Below are positions 1 to 14,100 of a DNA stretch of 64,000 nucleotides, piece by piece. A program made the translations under genes and the position numbers. The notes beneath the pieces are model-generated. The model did no database searches, was not told the origin of the DNA, and saw only the letters and a list, made by a program, of their open reading frames with translations. Within the stretch, counting starts at the first letter, position 1. Each line of letters begins with the position of its first letter. Origin of the DNA: Pelodera strongyloides (lineage: Eukaryota > Nematoda > Chromadorea > Rhabditida > Rhabditidae); assembly GCA_036852015.1 (NCBI GenBank), contig JAANDG010000014.1, positions 186,001-250,000 of the forward strand, written 5' to 3'.

Positions 1-1544
1 TTCTTGCCAATGATTTACAGGAGCAAGTTGGAACAACTTTTGAAGCAGAGTGAAAAGGATCCAAGTGTATAAATTATGTCACGTCGGGTCGAGCAAGCCT
101 ACCTTCCGACAAACACCCGAATGGACGACCACGTTTGAGTGCACCGGAATTGTTTGTACAATGCGCTGCTTGACAAACCGAACGGCATCGCTACTTTCGC
201 CGTTTGTCAGCTAAATAAAATATTTTACTCGTTTGTTGGTGAATTGTGCAATTTGATTAACTGTTAATGTTGTCGAGTTTTGTGCATATAGGTCACAGTA
301 CTGCTCAGGCAGCCAAGAAAGGAAATACAAGGCAAGATCCCAAGTAGATTTGCATTTTTTTTTTTTTTTATAATTTTGATTGAAGAGAAGAGAAGAGAAG
401 GGATATAAACTATATAAACACTGGAAAAATTGAAAAAAAAAAGATGAAAAATTGGAAAAGCAAACTGCCTGTTGACATATAATGCAAAACTGTGTAAAGG
501 TGAACTGTACTCCTCCTAGACCGCAAGTCCTCATAACATAACCATTCTTTACGCGAACTTCGCACTTTGTAAACGAACCAATTTGGTTCGAACCAACGAA
601 CCAAATATTCTAGGCACAATTTCCCTCAATAGCTCTGTTCTGGTTTTGGTCATTGGTGGCGGCTCTGAGTTTTCTTTTTATCAAATTTTCTTTATTGCCT
701 TCAACATAAAACAGAGCGTTATCTGAAATTGAACGATTTCAAGGCTTTGTCCGACCGCACGTGCGTTCATGTGAACTAAAAGATAGAGCGTACATTGGAA
801 GCATACAAAAAAATGAAGAACAATAGATCAAGGCTACTGTTCTGGTAAGAATGTACCGTATACAGGTTATAGTGTAGTGTATATATATATATATGGTGTA
901 AGTGCGTAATTTGTTACGTACACATATAATTTTTTGGTAACTGTGTTCTACGATTCACAATGCTGTGAACTTCCGAGCGGTGCGAAGGCTTCACACCATT
1001 TTTTTTCGTTTGTATTGGCAAACTTTCTATCTAGGTACATGTTTTACTTTTGGGCACATATTTGTGCTGATCTGCATGAAATTTTACGTTTTACGAGTTC
1101 CTACTAAATATTTTAATGCGTCACTGTGGCACTAAAACTGGAAAACTGGAATAGTGCGGTGCGATAGATAGATACTGGAAAAATTATCAGAAGAAAACGA
1201 GACAAAACTAAGTGCTGGAAAGTAATAAAAATCGTTTAGCTGGATGGCCAGTGACGTTTCAAACTTTTTGTTTAATTGCGGCGATGAAAACGTAACGGCC
1301 AATTAACAAGCCCCGAGTTCCGTTTGGTCAGCGATTAGGGACCGCTTTCATCCTTATCGCAGAAGAGAACCGTTTTGTATATAAGCTTGCGTGCCGGCTT
1401 ATCTGTGCGCTTTCTCGTCTTTTTCGTTTCCCTTTTCCCTGTTGGCACTTTCTTTTTATATGGCAATTTGAACTTCATTGCTGTTACTTAAACTTTACTT
1501 CTATGCTAATTACAGGTTACGTAAACTAATATAGTTGTTTAGGT
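1..1544. other. 5' flank of the first protease gene
   Basis: No convincing exon was found here. Open frames on the minus strand around 211-619 are compositionally simple (poly-A/T and GAAGA runs) and lack splice context. A short TA run lies near 880-895. The last 200 bp hold promoter-like signals, described separately. Confidence 0.5.
1353..1403 (+). promoter_or_regulatory. TATA box and two GATA-type sites upstream of the aspartic protease
   Basis: TATATAAG lies at 1378-1385, about 165 bp before the start codon. CTTATC, the reverse of a GATAAG site, occurs at 1353-1358 and 1398-1403. In nematodes such sites bind intestinal GATA factors (ELT-2 class), which fits a gut protease. An acceptor-like TTTAG ends at 1542, two bases before the ATG, and could be a spliced-leader acceptor. 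Function is inferred. Confidence 0.4.
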
Positions 1545-3444
<1,900 letters not shown>

Positions 3445-4160
3445 TTCTCCGTCTAATAATTATAATTGTATTATATGTATAAAGAGTATTGTTCCCTGTT
3501 TATGTGTACCGATTTTGACTAGCCCTTCACGGCATCGATATAATGAATGTTTATATTAACTTTTTATTCCATGAAGTGTATGTACATAATAATATAGAAA
3601 CCCGCTCACTTCCCTTTTACATAGATAACATGGACATTTTCCGTTCAGTAAAAAGCATATGTTCATATTTTCCATAATACCACAACAAACACACGACAAC
3701 CGCACGACAAAAAAAACTAAACTTAAGAGACTAAACTGCTAAGCAAGCAAATCTACTTGAATTCTCATTAGCTTTATATAAACGAGAAATCGCATACATC
3801 AGTTCGCATTGTTCGCAACGCAGTATTAGCGTAGGCGTCGAGAAGAAGAACACATGAGATAAAACTCAGGTCAATGTGTCAAAGTTCATTGATGTCATAA
3901 AACCAAAAGCCCATTTAATAGTAACTAAACAAATAATCGGCACAAAAGAAATGTTCACTTTGGTCATCATTACGGCATATCTTATCGGAAAACACACCAA
4001 AAAGGACTCAAAGGGACGCGACGCCTTGTCTGCGTGGTTTTCTACGTTTCTATGTACCCATTTTCTTAGTTGTGTTTGCAATAGTGGATATGTCTATTTG
4101 CAAGTATGGATTTTATGTTGAACCATCATTGTTAACATAACTGTGTTGATGTCATAGGTC
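3445..4160. other. intergenic spacer between the two proteases
   Basis: AT-rich with no supported exon. A TATATAAAC-like box near 3776 and an acceptor-like GTCATAG just before the second start codon (4158) fit a separate promoter or a spliced-leader acceptor for copy 2. Confidence 0.5.
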
Positions 4161-5971
4161 ATGTATGAGTTACTACTGCTAGCTCTTGCTGGTGTCGCTG
4201 CCGCCGAGATCTTCCAACATCAACTGACATGGCGCGAATCAAAAATGATGACGATGCTGCGATCTGGAGAGTGGGGCCAATACATGCAACATAAAAACAC
4301 GTTGCGCGCCGCCAAGGGGTCTATGTTAGACAGTGTGGCACAAAATGTAAGTCTCTTAAAAAAAATTTATAGTAAGGTTTTTTGCAGAATATCGAACAAG
4401 ACCTGAAAATATTCGAAATACCATGGAAATGTAACCGATAGTTAATTCAGGTTCTCGATTACGATGATTTGGAATATTTGGGAAACAATTCAATTGGAAC
4501 TCCACAACAAAGTTTTGTAGTTGTTCTGGACACCGGATCGGCAAATCTTTGGGTACCTGACACCATATGCGAGTAAGAGGATAAGAGATAATAAAACATA
4601 AGCAACGTTACGCAGTAGCCTATACCATGTCATGCATATCTTATTCTTCAGTTACACCTGCTACGGAAAGTCGAAATTCGTCACGTATGACTCATCGACT
4701 TTCGTGCCTGATGGACGAAAGTGGGTAATCAAGTACGGAACGGGAGACGCTAGTGGAGTTCTTGGCCAAGATATCATGACATTTGGAGGAGTGGGCCAGA
4801 AGCAGCTTGCTATTCCCAGAACAACGTTTGGACTTGCCGAACGTATCTCAGACGACTTTGCTCATGACCCAACTGATGGCATCCTTGGATTAGCATTCGC
4901 ATCACTGGCTGTCGACGGAGTTGTACCGCCACTGATCAACTTCATGAACCAGGGTGAGCAGTTTTTACCGATTCCTTTTCAGGATCTATTTCCATAATTA
5001 TTTTGCGATCTGTGTACACTATAGGGGCACGTTGATGTTCTGCCAAAGAGCGTTTCAGGTCATAAGTTTTTAAAAATGTTCCCTACGGCAAGTTTTAATT
5101 GTAATGAACAGTCGCTTCTACTAAACATCTCGCGTAGTAAAATTTACGTGAATGATTTTCTAGCAGTTTATTCTTGGATGAAAAAAATTGCCTTGCATCC
5201 GGAAAATTCGAGAATATTTTGAGGTCTTCTCGATCAGAACCATTTCACTGTGTGGCTCGCTCACAGAGGATCTCAGAAGGGTGTTGGTGGAGGTGTTTTC
5301 ACGTATGGAGCTGTTGACACTACCAACTGCGGACCTCTGATCGCCTACCAGCCCCTCTCTTCGGCCACTTATTGGCAGTTCCGAGTGACACAATTTTCGC
5401 TGGGCTCATACAAACAAAAGACTAGCTACGAAGTCATCTCCGACACTGGAACTTCTTTCATCGGAGGACCCGCCAACGTAGTTAGCGGAATGGCTTCAAC
5501 AATAGGAGCCCAAGTATGACTTGTAAAAAAATAATAATGAACGTATACCGCGTCACTGCAAAGTAGAACAAAACGTAAATTCCAAGAGCAGGTAAAGGTA
5601 GCGCAAATAAAAAAAAAAACCATGTATCGGTTGTCAACATATCACAAAAGCATATGCCTTGACTGCCTTGACATATGGCCATTATCTTCTTTCAGTACAA
5701 CGAACAGTACGGCATCTACATCATTCCATGCAAGGGCAGCTATCCAACACTGCAGCTCACCATTGGTGATACAGTGTACGCCATCAAGCCTGCGAACTAC
5801 ATCATTGATGGAGGAGACAGCGGACAGACTTGCTATTTTGGTGTGTTCCCCTTTGACTTCGGTGGATTCGGACCAAGCTGGATTCTTGGCGATCCCTTCA
5901 TCCGTCAATTCTGTAACATTTACGACATCCAGAACCAGAAGATCGGATTTGCACCGTCGTTACAAAAGTAA
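4161..5971 (+). CDS. secreted pepsin-family aspartic protease (copy 2)
   Basis: Exons 4161-4346, 4451-4572, 4652-4953, 5224-5513 and 5696-5971 have exactly the same lengths (186, 122, 302, 290, 276) and phases as copy 1, giving 391 residues. The signal peptide starts [16 protein letters not shown]. Both catalytic aspartates are kept, but the first motif is DTGSA rather than DTGSS, a substitution tolerated in this family. Differences from copy 1 are scattered over the protein, while introns 1-4 share almost no sequence. The acceptor of intron 3 is ATTTTGAG, weaker than the TTACAG used by copy 1. The role is the same as copy 1; changed specificity is possible but not shown. Confidence 0.94.
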
Positions 5972-6087
5972 GTTTTTTTTATCAAACTTTTGCATGATTT
6001 GTGATCAATACTACGTGTTCTACGTCTGATATATTCATCCATATATGCCTTCTGCCGCACTCCCTGTCTATCTGCTTCTTCCTTGTT

Positions 6088-6127
<40 letters not shown>

Positions 6128-7009
6128 AACAAACTAATTGTAAGATGGAATAAAATCAAATTTTGCTGACAAAGGGACATGAATGAGTTGTCATCACTTA
6201 TCTTGCGACACGTCATTGAATCGATCTACTATTTGTACTTTTGAAGACCCACTTACTGCAAATATGATTGTGGTAAAATAGTATTGTTTTTTCAATTTGA
6301 AAACCCAAGCATTTTGAAAAAAAAACTCAACTTGAAAACCCAAGCATTTCTATATTCAGAGTTGACGGAAATGATGACGATTTGTTTTGGAAATCGGGAG
6401 TTGCAACAAGATTCTTCGGAATGGTCCTTCTGCTAAGTGTTGGTTCGCTTATTTGAATAGCACATGTTCTGAATTCTGAATTACATGTTCTATTTAAATA
6501 GATCACAGTTTATGTATGGTGCCCGTTGCCCGTGATGTACTAACTTTCTCAAGCATTTTGATTAATCGTATTTCTGTCTTCTGGCATAATTACTGCATTT
6601 CGCACTTTGTTTTTGTTAACATGTATTTATCATACAGTGCTGCATAAGTGCTTTCTGTTGTACATGATGTGGTTGAATAAAAATGTAAATATACTCAATC
6701 GAAGTAATATTCCTAAGAAAAGAACGTTGACAAGATAAACATCGTTGCAAAAATGCGCTCGTTTATTCAAGATAGGGTTTTCAAAGCTTATGCCTTCCGG
6801 AGAGGTGCTGAGCAATATTCGACGAGTTCAACATGATGAATTGCTCGTCGTCTAAGGTCGGGCGGAAACAGATGGGATCATGATAATCTTAACACGAAGT
6901 TGTGAAAGCCACGGAGTTGTATCGTAAGCATCTTCCGCAGAATGCTGGACTGTTTTTTTTTAAATCTATCTCGTTCCGGCAGTGTTGTTTGTGTGATCGA
7001 CACGAATCT
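5972..7009. other. spacer between protease 2 and the Srsx GPCR
   Basis: Holds a (TC)n microsatellite at 6091-6124 and a 19-bp direct repeat (TTGAAAACCCAAGCATTT) near 6297 and 6332. A possible alternative last exon of the neighbouring GPCR (6949 down to 6878, minus strand) lies here. Nothing else was recognised. Confidence 0.5.
6091..6124. repeat. (TC)17 microsatellite
   Basis: An uninterrupted run of TC dinucleotides about 120 bp downstream of the stop codon of protease copy 2. Confidence 0.95.
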
Positions 7010-7132
7010 GTAAAATATTTTTAACTCGAATTTAACTCGTTTTTTATTCTAATTTATGTTAATTTGCATAAGCTGCATAATAATGCTATTGTACTCGGTG
7101 TGTTTCAAAAACCGGCCGATATTTCACTTTAA
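7010..7132. mobile_element. family A fold-back element, one half
   Basis: The right-hand part of the family A element found intact at 25786-25967. It ends with ACCGGCCGATATTTCACTTTAA, and the TTAA (7129-7132) is the terminus. The left arm is missing or diverged. It abuts the 3' end of the Srsx GPCR reading frame. Confidence 0.7.
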
Positions 7133-10008
7133 TGGCACGCAGAAGTTCTTACCACACTTCCTGCCATAAAACGAGAGAGGCAGCACATTCGCAGGAGCTG
7201 TTTCCTTATGTCACGGTGTAGTACGGATATCACAAAAACGTTGAGTAGAGGTTTCACTGCATTGATTATGTAAAGGATTGCTTTTTGTTCCCTTCCAAAT
7301 TCTGTATAAAGGAGTAGAATATCCGGTATGATGATCAGAAAAATACTACCGCAAACGAGTAGACCTGAAATTTATAAATGCTGAATGTTTTGCAGAGCAA
7401 TATTGGACTTCTACGTATTTGTTACTGCTACCACACTCAATCAAAAGCCAACTAAATCAAACATGTGAATTCTTAAACTGAGTACTATGCAGTCGTTCCA
7501 AACACCTTACACACGTTTACCGTATGTATCATGTAGCATATAAAATTTAGATATGGCAGAAAATCAATTGCTGAGGACACCAACAACGACTGTGTTACCA
7601 TCGAGTAGACCAACACCCCTGCCGGAGCCGCTAAGCAGTTCCGCCGTGAGTTGTTCCAGGTTCCAGGGAGACGGAATGGACCGCAGCACTGTCCGCAGAA
7701 AGAATCTGCCCATCGAGTAAAACGCATAAGGGGCGTAAGCGTGCATGACAATATTAATTGCTAATCACCGAATATGGTCGTCGTCTTGATCAGCTTCTTG
7801 CTCTGCGTTACACGCATTGAATCGCATAAGCGACGTCTTATTCGTGATGAAAGAAAGCTAAATATAAGAAGTAGGACTGTGGGCTAAGTCAAGGTTCTTA
7901 GTTCCTAGTCTGATTTTTCAGAAAGATTCATGAATAGGATTGAGTTTGCATATCCGCGTGCTGAGGCGTCGTCCTCTTGACATAAAAGCTTGAAACTCAT
8001 TCCCGGGTGGAACGTAACTCTAGATGGGGCGTGGTTGCGCGCCGCAATAGTTTTGAACGCAAAATCTGCACGCCGCAGTGAACAACGAAGGAAGTGGCTA
8101 ACTCACCAATAAGCAGAGGCTTCACCAACAAAATGTTCTGAGTTTTACCTGCAATATCTTCACAAACACTGGTATGTATAGAAGGACGCTTGCCAACATA
8201 CATGCCAATCTACCAAGTAACATTATATCGTAAATCGTTGGATGTATGAAATCTTTCGAAAAACACTTGATAGACACTTCGAAAGTTGACATCGTGAAGT
8301 TGAAATATGCTCCAACAAAGCCAAAAGCGATAGTGTAGATCCATGTTACTGAATGGGCTAATTAGTTGACTGCATAGTTTCTAATTAATTACTAATTTTA
8401 CTGTAATACTGTATAATTTAAGCGAAGCTAGAGAAAACTTTATTATTACTGAAAGAAATAATACATGGAAATATATGTGCCTATTTTGTAAAGTTCAAAA
8501 ATCTCATCGTCAGTAATTACGATACGAAAAGCATGTAGTGCTGCGTATATCCATTACGCACTGGCGAAAACAATATTGCAGCCATAATCGCGCGCAATAC
8601 CCATACGCCATACGCCTGCGCCAAAGTACTGACATCTTACATGTTACAATCTTAATGGAAAGACCACGATCTGTTTTACGATACGCTTCCGGAAACCACG
8701 CTGCTAAAAACCTTTCCAGAGACACCAAAACACTGGCCAGGGGAAATAAATGATAAGCTGTAGGATAGAGATTATTGTACGCAAAGTAGAGACATTGTTG
8801 CCGTGGGATCATGCTTGTGCCTGAAGATGTTTGTGGCTTGCGTAACAACGAAAACATGGTTTTGTGTATATAGAAATGTCTCTTTTTGAAAGTTTAAACA
8901 AGTGCATTCCGATGTCTTGCATGCAAATGAATATAATTTGTGATCGTTAGACACATGATGCAGCATTGTCATTTCCATACACTACCTATGTGGGAATGCA
9001 GCGTCCAACGGCCCAACGTAAGTTTCAAAAGCTGGATGGTATACTGCTGTAAAGGGACGGGCCCATCAAAATAAACCTATGTTTAGCTGTTTTTATAATT
9101 TGTATAAATGGGTATTATTATATATGTACACTAAATTTCGGCTAGACTTCATCCCGCTGAAATTTTTTAGGTTCGATATTCGGATAACTATACCGTAGGC
9201 ACAAAACAATTGCACCCTTATTTCTTTACCGTGTGACCCGAGGGTAACTGGCTCTTGCTGTGTCCCAGGAGAATATGTCTATACAGCCATATTCCCCCGG
9301 GATACGCGGTAAGGAAATAAGGGTGCAATTGAAATAAGGGTGCCGAAAAATTTCAGCGGGATAGTCGAGCCGAAATTTAGTGTACATATATTATAATAAT
9401 TCCCCCTTTATACAAAGTATAAAATCATGCTAAATATATGTTTATTTTGATAGGCCCATCCCTAAAGTAGATTTTTTCGAGGGGCCCACGCAGAATTCTT
9501 TGCATAATATGGCAACATTCCTGTTTGTTAGTGGAAAAGTCATGCGCTCACCGGATTCCAGTGTATCATAAATGAGCCGCGATAGTACACTACAGAATGT
9601 AGTTATCGTAAAAATTGTATCCGAAAATGCCAAATTCGTCACAACAATGACATCTTTTTGTGTTCGAAGTTGGGGATTATTTAGCACGAGTAATCCAAGA
9701 ATTATATTGGATAACAACACAATTAAACCTGAAATTTAAGATAAAGCTAGGAAAATATAGGAGAAATTGTATATGGGAATGCAGTGTCCAGCATAAGCTT
9801 CAAAACCTGGATGGGACTGGAGACAACCCCTTGATCAGAATACGCGTGTTATACTGCTTTAAAGTAGATTTTTTCCATTATGTGTACCATACTTGTTTTC
9901 TAGTTTTTTTTTCTGCCATGTTCTGCAAGAAATCAATGAAATGTTTGCTTACTAAATAAAGGACTTACTAATAGGGATTTGAATAAAGTTGCGCCAGTCC
10001 CAATACAT
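7129..10008 (-). CDS. Srsx-type seven-transmembrane chemoreceptor
   Basis: Six minus-strand exons, 10008-9969, 9728-9552, 8820-8641, 8348-8126, 7857-7769 and 7364-7129, join in consistent phase to 314 residues. Exon 1 (MYWDWRNFIQIPI) enters TM1, completed by exon 2 (LIVLLSNIILGLLVL). Exon 2 has the TM2 NLAFSD motif. Exon 3 carries the TM3 end with SLERFLAAWFPEAYR, like the ERxxA..FP.xY pattern of Srsx receptors. Exon 4 covers TM4-TM5, exon 5 a basic third loop (QSKKLIKTT), and exon 6 TM6-TM7 (INAVKPLLNVFVISVLH). The exon 4 donor (GTGAAG) is the least certain junction. The stop codon falls in the TTAA of an adjoining fold-back element. An alternative is splicing at GTAAGA in exon 6 to a short last exon at 6949-6878. 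Likely a ciliary chemosensory receptor. Confidence 0.85.
9049..9466. mobile_element. family B fold-back element in Srsx intron 2
   Basis: Left end AAAGGGACGGGCCCATCAAAAT is mirrored on the right by ATTTTGATAGGCCCATCCCT, with further arms such as TGTACACTAAATTTCGG and its complement. The centre holds TTGCACCCTTATTTC and its inverse. The same family is at 31672-32069 and, in part, 58920-59310. The terminal TTAA is degenerate on both sides. Confidence 0.8.
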
Positions 10009-11154
10009 AATCGATGTTGAAATTTAGGAATGAATTATTATTTGTAGTAAACCTATGAGGTATACCACCGTACCGCGGCGTACCACCCTGTAAGCTTTCA
10101 GGAAGTTTACATGGTTTACATGACATGGTCATCCTAGTGTTAAAGTAGACAATGAGCGCCGGGACAAATATAAAACATGGTGAACATACCGTAAATAATA
10201 ACATAATGGTCTTCATGCAAACCTAACGAAGCATAATGCGGAATTAAATATTGAGTAAATATAAAGGAGTACACATAAACATCTGGGTCCGATGACTCAT
10301 GAGAACTTCCTACACTTTCTTAAGTCCATCACAGTTGTCATTCAGTAACCCATAACTAATTAATATCCCTGAGAAAATAGTTGCATTACTACAAGCTTAC
10401 ATTATGAGTATGCTACAATATTCAAGGACATCAAAACTCATGTGAATGTGAACATATTACAGTTTTCGCAGTAATTCTGCACGTTTTAACACAGAAAGAC
10501 AGATTTCGCAGTATTTCTACAAGTTTTCACACAGAAAGACAGATTTCGCAGTATTTCTACAAGTTTTCACACAGAAAGACAGATTTCCAGTAATTCTACA
10601 GGTTTTCACGCATAACTTCAGATGTCAGTCGATATCAGTATCAGTCCCAGCAAGCCTCGGGCTCGAACTTTTTGTACTGATTGTGACCTATATGGATCTA
10701 CTATCCTATTCATAAAAAAATAAAGTGAGGCGTGACTTGAGCTGACCCCATCGCTTTAAGTATGGCCTTTGCGTCGTTCACTTAGACGCCACAAAGTTGT
10801 TGAAACAGTGAATAACTGTTTGTAGGATAGGAACTACTGGGGCGTGTCGTATTCAACTAGTAATACATACATATAACTATCTTTGCAGAATGAAGAGGAT
10901 GCAATTATCAACGAGTTATTCACTTTCTAAAAGTGAAGGCAGCATTTACGGGAAATTCCCGTTCGGTGTCGTTAAATATCATATCATGAAACTACACTCA
11001 ATCCAAATGATATAAATAATATAGAATGAAACTACACACAATCCAACTGATAATGTGCAAATAACTAGCAGCCCAAGAAAATAAATATACACCAGAATGT
11101 GCCAATAATTTATTTGGTACCGAGGAATACATTTTCTTTATTTCAAGCAAGAAG
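10009..11154. other. spacer between the Srsx GPCR and GPCR B
   Basis: Holds the 40-bp tandem array at 10460-10611 and a 24-bp direct repeat (ATGAAACTACACWCAATCCAA) at about 10985 and 11027. No exon is supported. Confidence 0.5.
10460..10611. repeat. 40-bp tandem repeat, about 3.8 copies
   Basis: The unit begins CAGATTTCGCAGTATTTCTA and ends TTTTCACACAGAAAGA. Two central copies are identical; the flanking copies differ at a few sites. There are no unique spacers, so it is not a CRISPR array. Confidence 0.9.
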
Positions 11155-14100
11155 TCAGGACCAGGTTGAATTTCTAGCGAGAGTCAATCCTTTTCCTGGT
11201 GTCGCTGTTTGTGTCATCATTGGAACAACACGAGACGAGGATGTTGGCAAACCAAGCACTGTAATAATAAAATTAGTTTTTGATAGTTTTCGGTGGCTTT
11301 GTGGCTCGACACGGAAGCTGGTCAACATAGTGTCGCACACAACTAATTGTAAGGGTAAAAACGATAGCTACACATTAAAGGGAAATACCAGCCGGTTTTT
11401 GAACACATTGCGGGCAATTGAATTCTCACGCATTTATGCTAATTTACACGATCTTTTATTATAATTTATGTTTATTTGCATAAGCTACATAAGAATGCTG
11501 GTGTACTCATGTGTTTCAGAAACCGGCCGGGATTTCGCTTTAACACTGAGTAATATAAAATACGTGGTTGTAATCAGCCATGGGACGATGAATATAAGAG
11601 CAATTTGTGATCAGTCAATAATTATGATTATAATTTATAATTTGAACTTACGCTAATGTGTGCGTTGTAATATGAAAGCAGCTTACTTTTCCGAACGGCT
11701 ATCCTATAAGGATGTGTGGTCCACAGTAAAACTAGTCCACAAGCAGGATTTTGAAGCGAAATGCTTAGGCACAAGATGGAAAAAGCATCTGTAGAGAATT
11801 ATTTGCAATGAAGGTGCAGTGGATAAACCATACTTATCTTCGAGTTACTTCGAATTTTAACCCTATTAGATATTTCATCGTCTCTTATGGCGTTGGGTTC
11901 TATCTAAGAGTCTAATAAACAAACAAACAAACAAACAGACAACGGAAATATGTAGTAAAGGAGAACGTTAGACACAATCGAGTTTGCGCTAAAAGTAAAA
12001 AAGCTCACCGGAGAAGCTTTGGGCATCACTACTGTACGAAATCAACAGTGGGAAACCGACGGAAAATGGAGTGACGATTAGCACCACATAAACTGTCATC
12101 TAAAGTCGGTTTTTGTTTAAATCGATAAAAATGAGGCTTTCATTTACACGAACCTTCGCTTCTTGGAGACATCTTATTAAATCGACATACGGTCCTGATA
12201 CGGTGTAAACGTAATATTAAAATCAGCATTACTTCATCTCATATCAGTATAATGATGAAATTCTTCTATTCGCTACATAACCAATGTACTGTGTTCTAAC
12301 TGCAAACCCTATATATAAACCGTACTATGAGAAGCTCTGGTCACCTATTTGCATCATCATATCTTTTTCTGAATACGCTCAGCCGGCTCAGCAGCATTAT
12401 AATCGCAATAGTATGAGAAATGCATATCTATGCGTGTCTCATTATCATGGAAGCCCATCCGGTTTACTTAATTTATTTATTTCGTCAGCACGAGGTACAA
12501 AACACCTCCGCAACAGAAATTGTTGGGTACAGCAAAAGGGCACTTGTATAGCATGTAGCAGTACAGCAAAAAAAAAGTTTCTTACGAACGTCACACTTTA
12601 TTAAGCGTATAATTATCGTGAGTTTCTTTGGGTATAACTCTGGCATTAATTAGCTGGCATTAATTAACTGGCATTCAAATACAAACAGTGACATGAAATC
12701 TTAGCATATTGATTTTCATAGCAAAAAAAATCAGCGTTCTTCCCATATCAACGAAAAATCGCGCATAACGACGATAAAAACAGTCCAGGAGGCAAATAAT
12801 CATAATAAAACAGAATATACAATGTTGAAAAACACAATATGCCCATATTCTTTTGGGAATCAGCCATAACATTTGCCTCGAAACTAACTAACGTTACGAG
12901 TCGGTAAATACGTGAGTCGGATCGGTGAATATTTTTTCGCCGTCGGTGTTAGAGTGGCGCCTACCGATATTTGACCGTACCTGTATTCCAGTCGTCCTCA
13001 TCAATTGCTGTTGTAAACGCCATCGATGCCCTTCGCTGATATGCTTTCTTATTGAATAAAATGAGTGAAACATTGACCAGGCTAGAATAAAACTGGCAAA
13101 AATGACGGAAACAATGGTAGTGAGGCACCAGGCAATGGCGGGCTTCGATGAGATATTCATAGATAAAACGGACTGCAACGGCACTTGGAAGACATCACTG
13201 ATGTTACGCCGCACCTAAAAATGTAGACATAGGGATATAAAATCTACAAAAGAATTTTTCAGTTCTAGCTGATGTGCATATGTTTTTTTTACTAATTGTT
13301 CTAATTGTAAAGCGTTCTAATTTATTTGGGACCGCGTATTCAGCTAGATTTTTAAGGCAAACGCCGTGGAGAAAAACAGCCGCGGCAGTTTTCCATACTC
13401 TTTTCACAGAACAGAAAAGGGAACAGAGATCTGAGCTGTAGACCTTTACTTCGTAACTTCCTTTACTTCACTCGTACCCTCTGCACTCGTACCCTCTGCA
13501 CTGGCATAGAGCGGTCGTGTCCGCAAATATGATCTACCCTAATCAAACTTCCACGCCAATCTCTCGCCCCGATATTCCTATCCGCCAAAATATCTCCGAA
13601 TTATTTTCTGATCTAAAGGCCTTTATTCGAGAAGAACTGAACGAATGTTTCCGCCGCAATGAACTAAAACACCAATTCGTCATTCTCAACGCACAGGAGG
13701 AAAATCGGGTGAGTATTGACTTTGAAACCGTTTCTAAAATCATGTCATTGTGCAATTACTCACCCGACTCCTTTTATATTGTTGGCCGTATGGGCAAACT
13801 CAACAACCGTCCTAGACCTATTTTATGTGCTATGAAGCCTGGTTTCCGTCCGCCTTTCTTTAAGGAGCTTGCTGCAAGGATCAAGGATTCTCCCGAGCTG
13901 TCCCATCTGAATGTTCGCCGAGCAGAAACACCCCAACAGCGTCACGAAGGCTTTATTCGCCGGCAAGAAGCTCGCTTGCGTGCAGAAACCGAAGAACCCG
14001 CAACTTCTCAACTCTGTTCGTCTTAGGCGGGTCGCCAGCTAAAATATTTGCACCCGCGAACCCGCCCAGCTAAAATATTTCTACCCGCGAACCCGCCAGC

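Noticed and set aside
7512..7750. A hydrophobic minus-strand frame resembling a receptor TM5 exon
   Set aside because: The receptor model already has TM5 and its third loop in phase on either side; including this frame breaks the phase.
8510..8640. Continuation of Srsx exon 3 with a frameshift, suggesting a pseudogene
   Set aside because: A GTAAGA donor after ...IKIVT joins in phase to the exon at 8348, which encodes a good TM4-TM5; the apparent frameshift is intronic.
10460..10611. Possible CRISPR-like array
   Set aside because: Simple head-to-tail 40-bp tandem repeat without spacers, in a eukaryotic genome.
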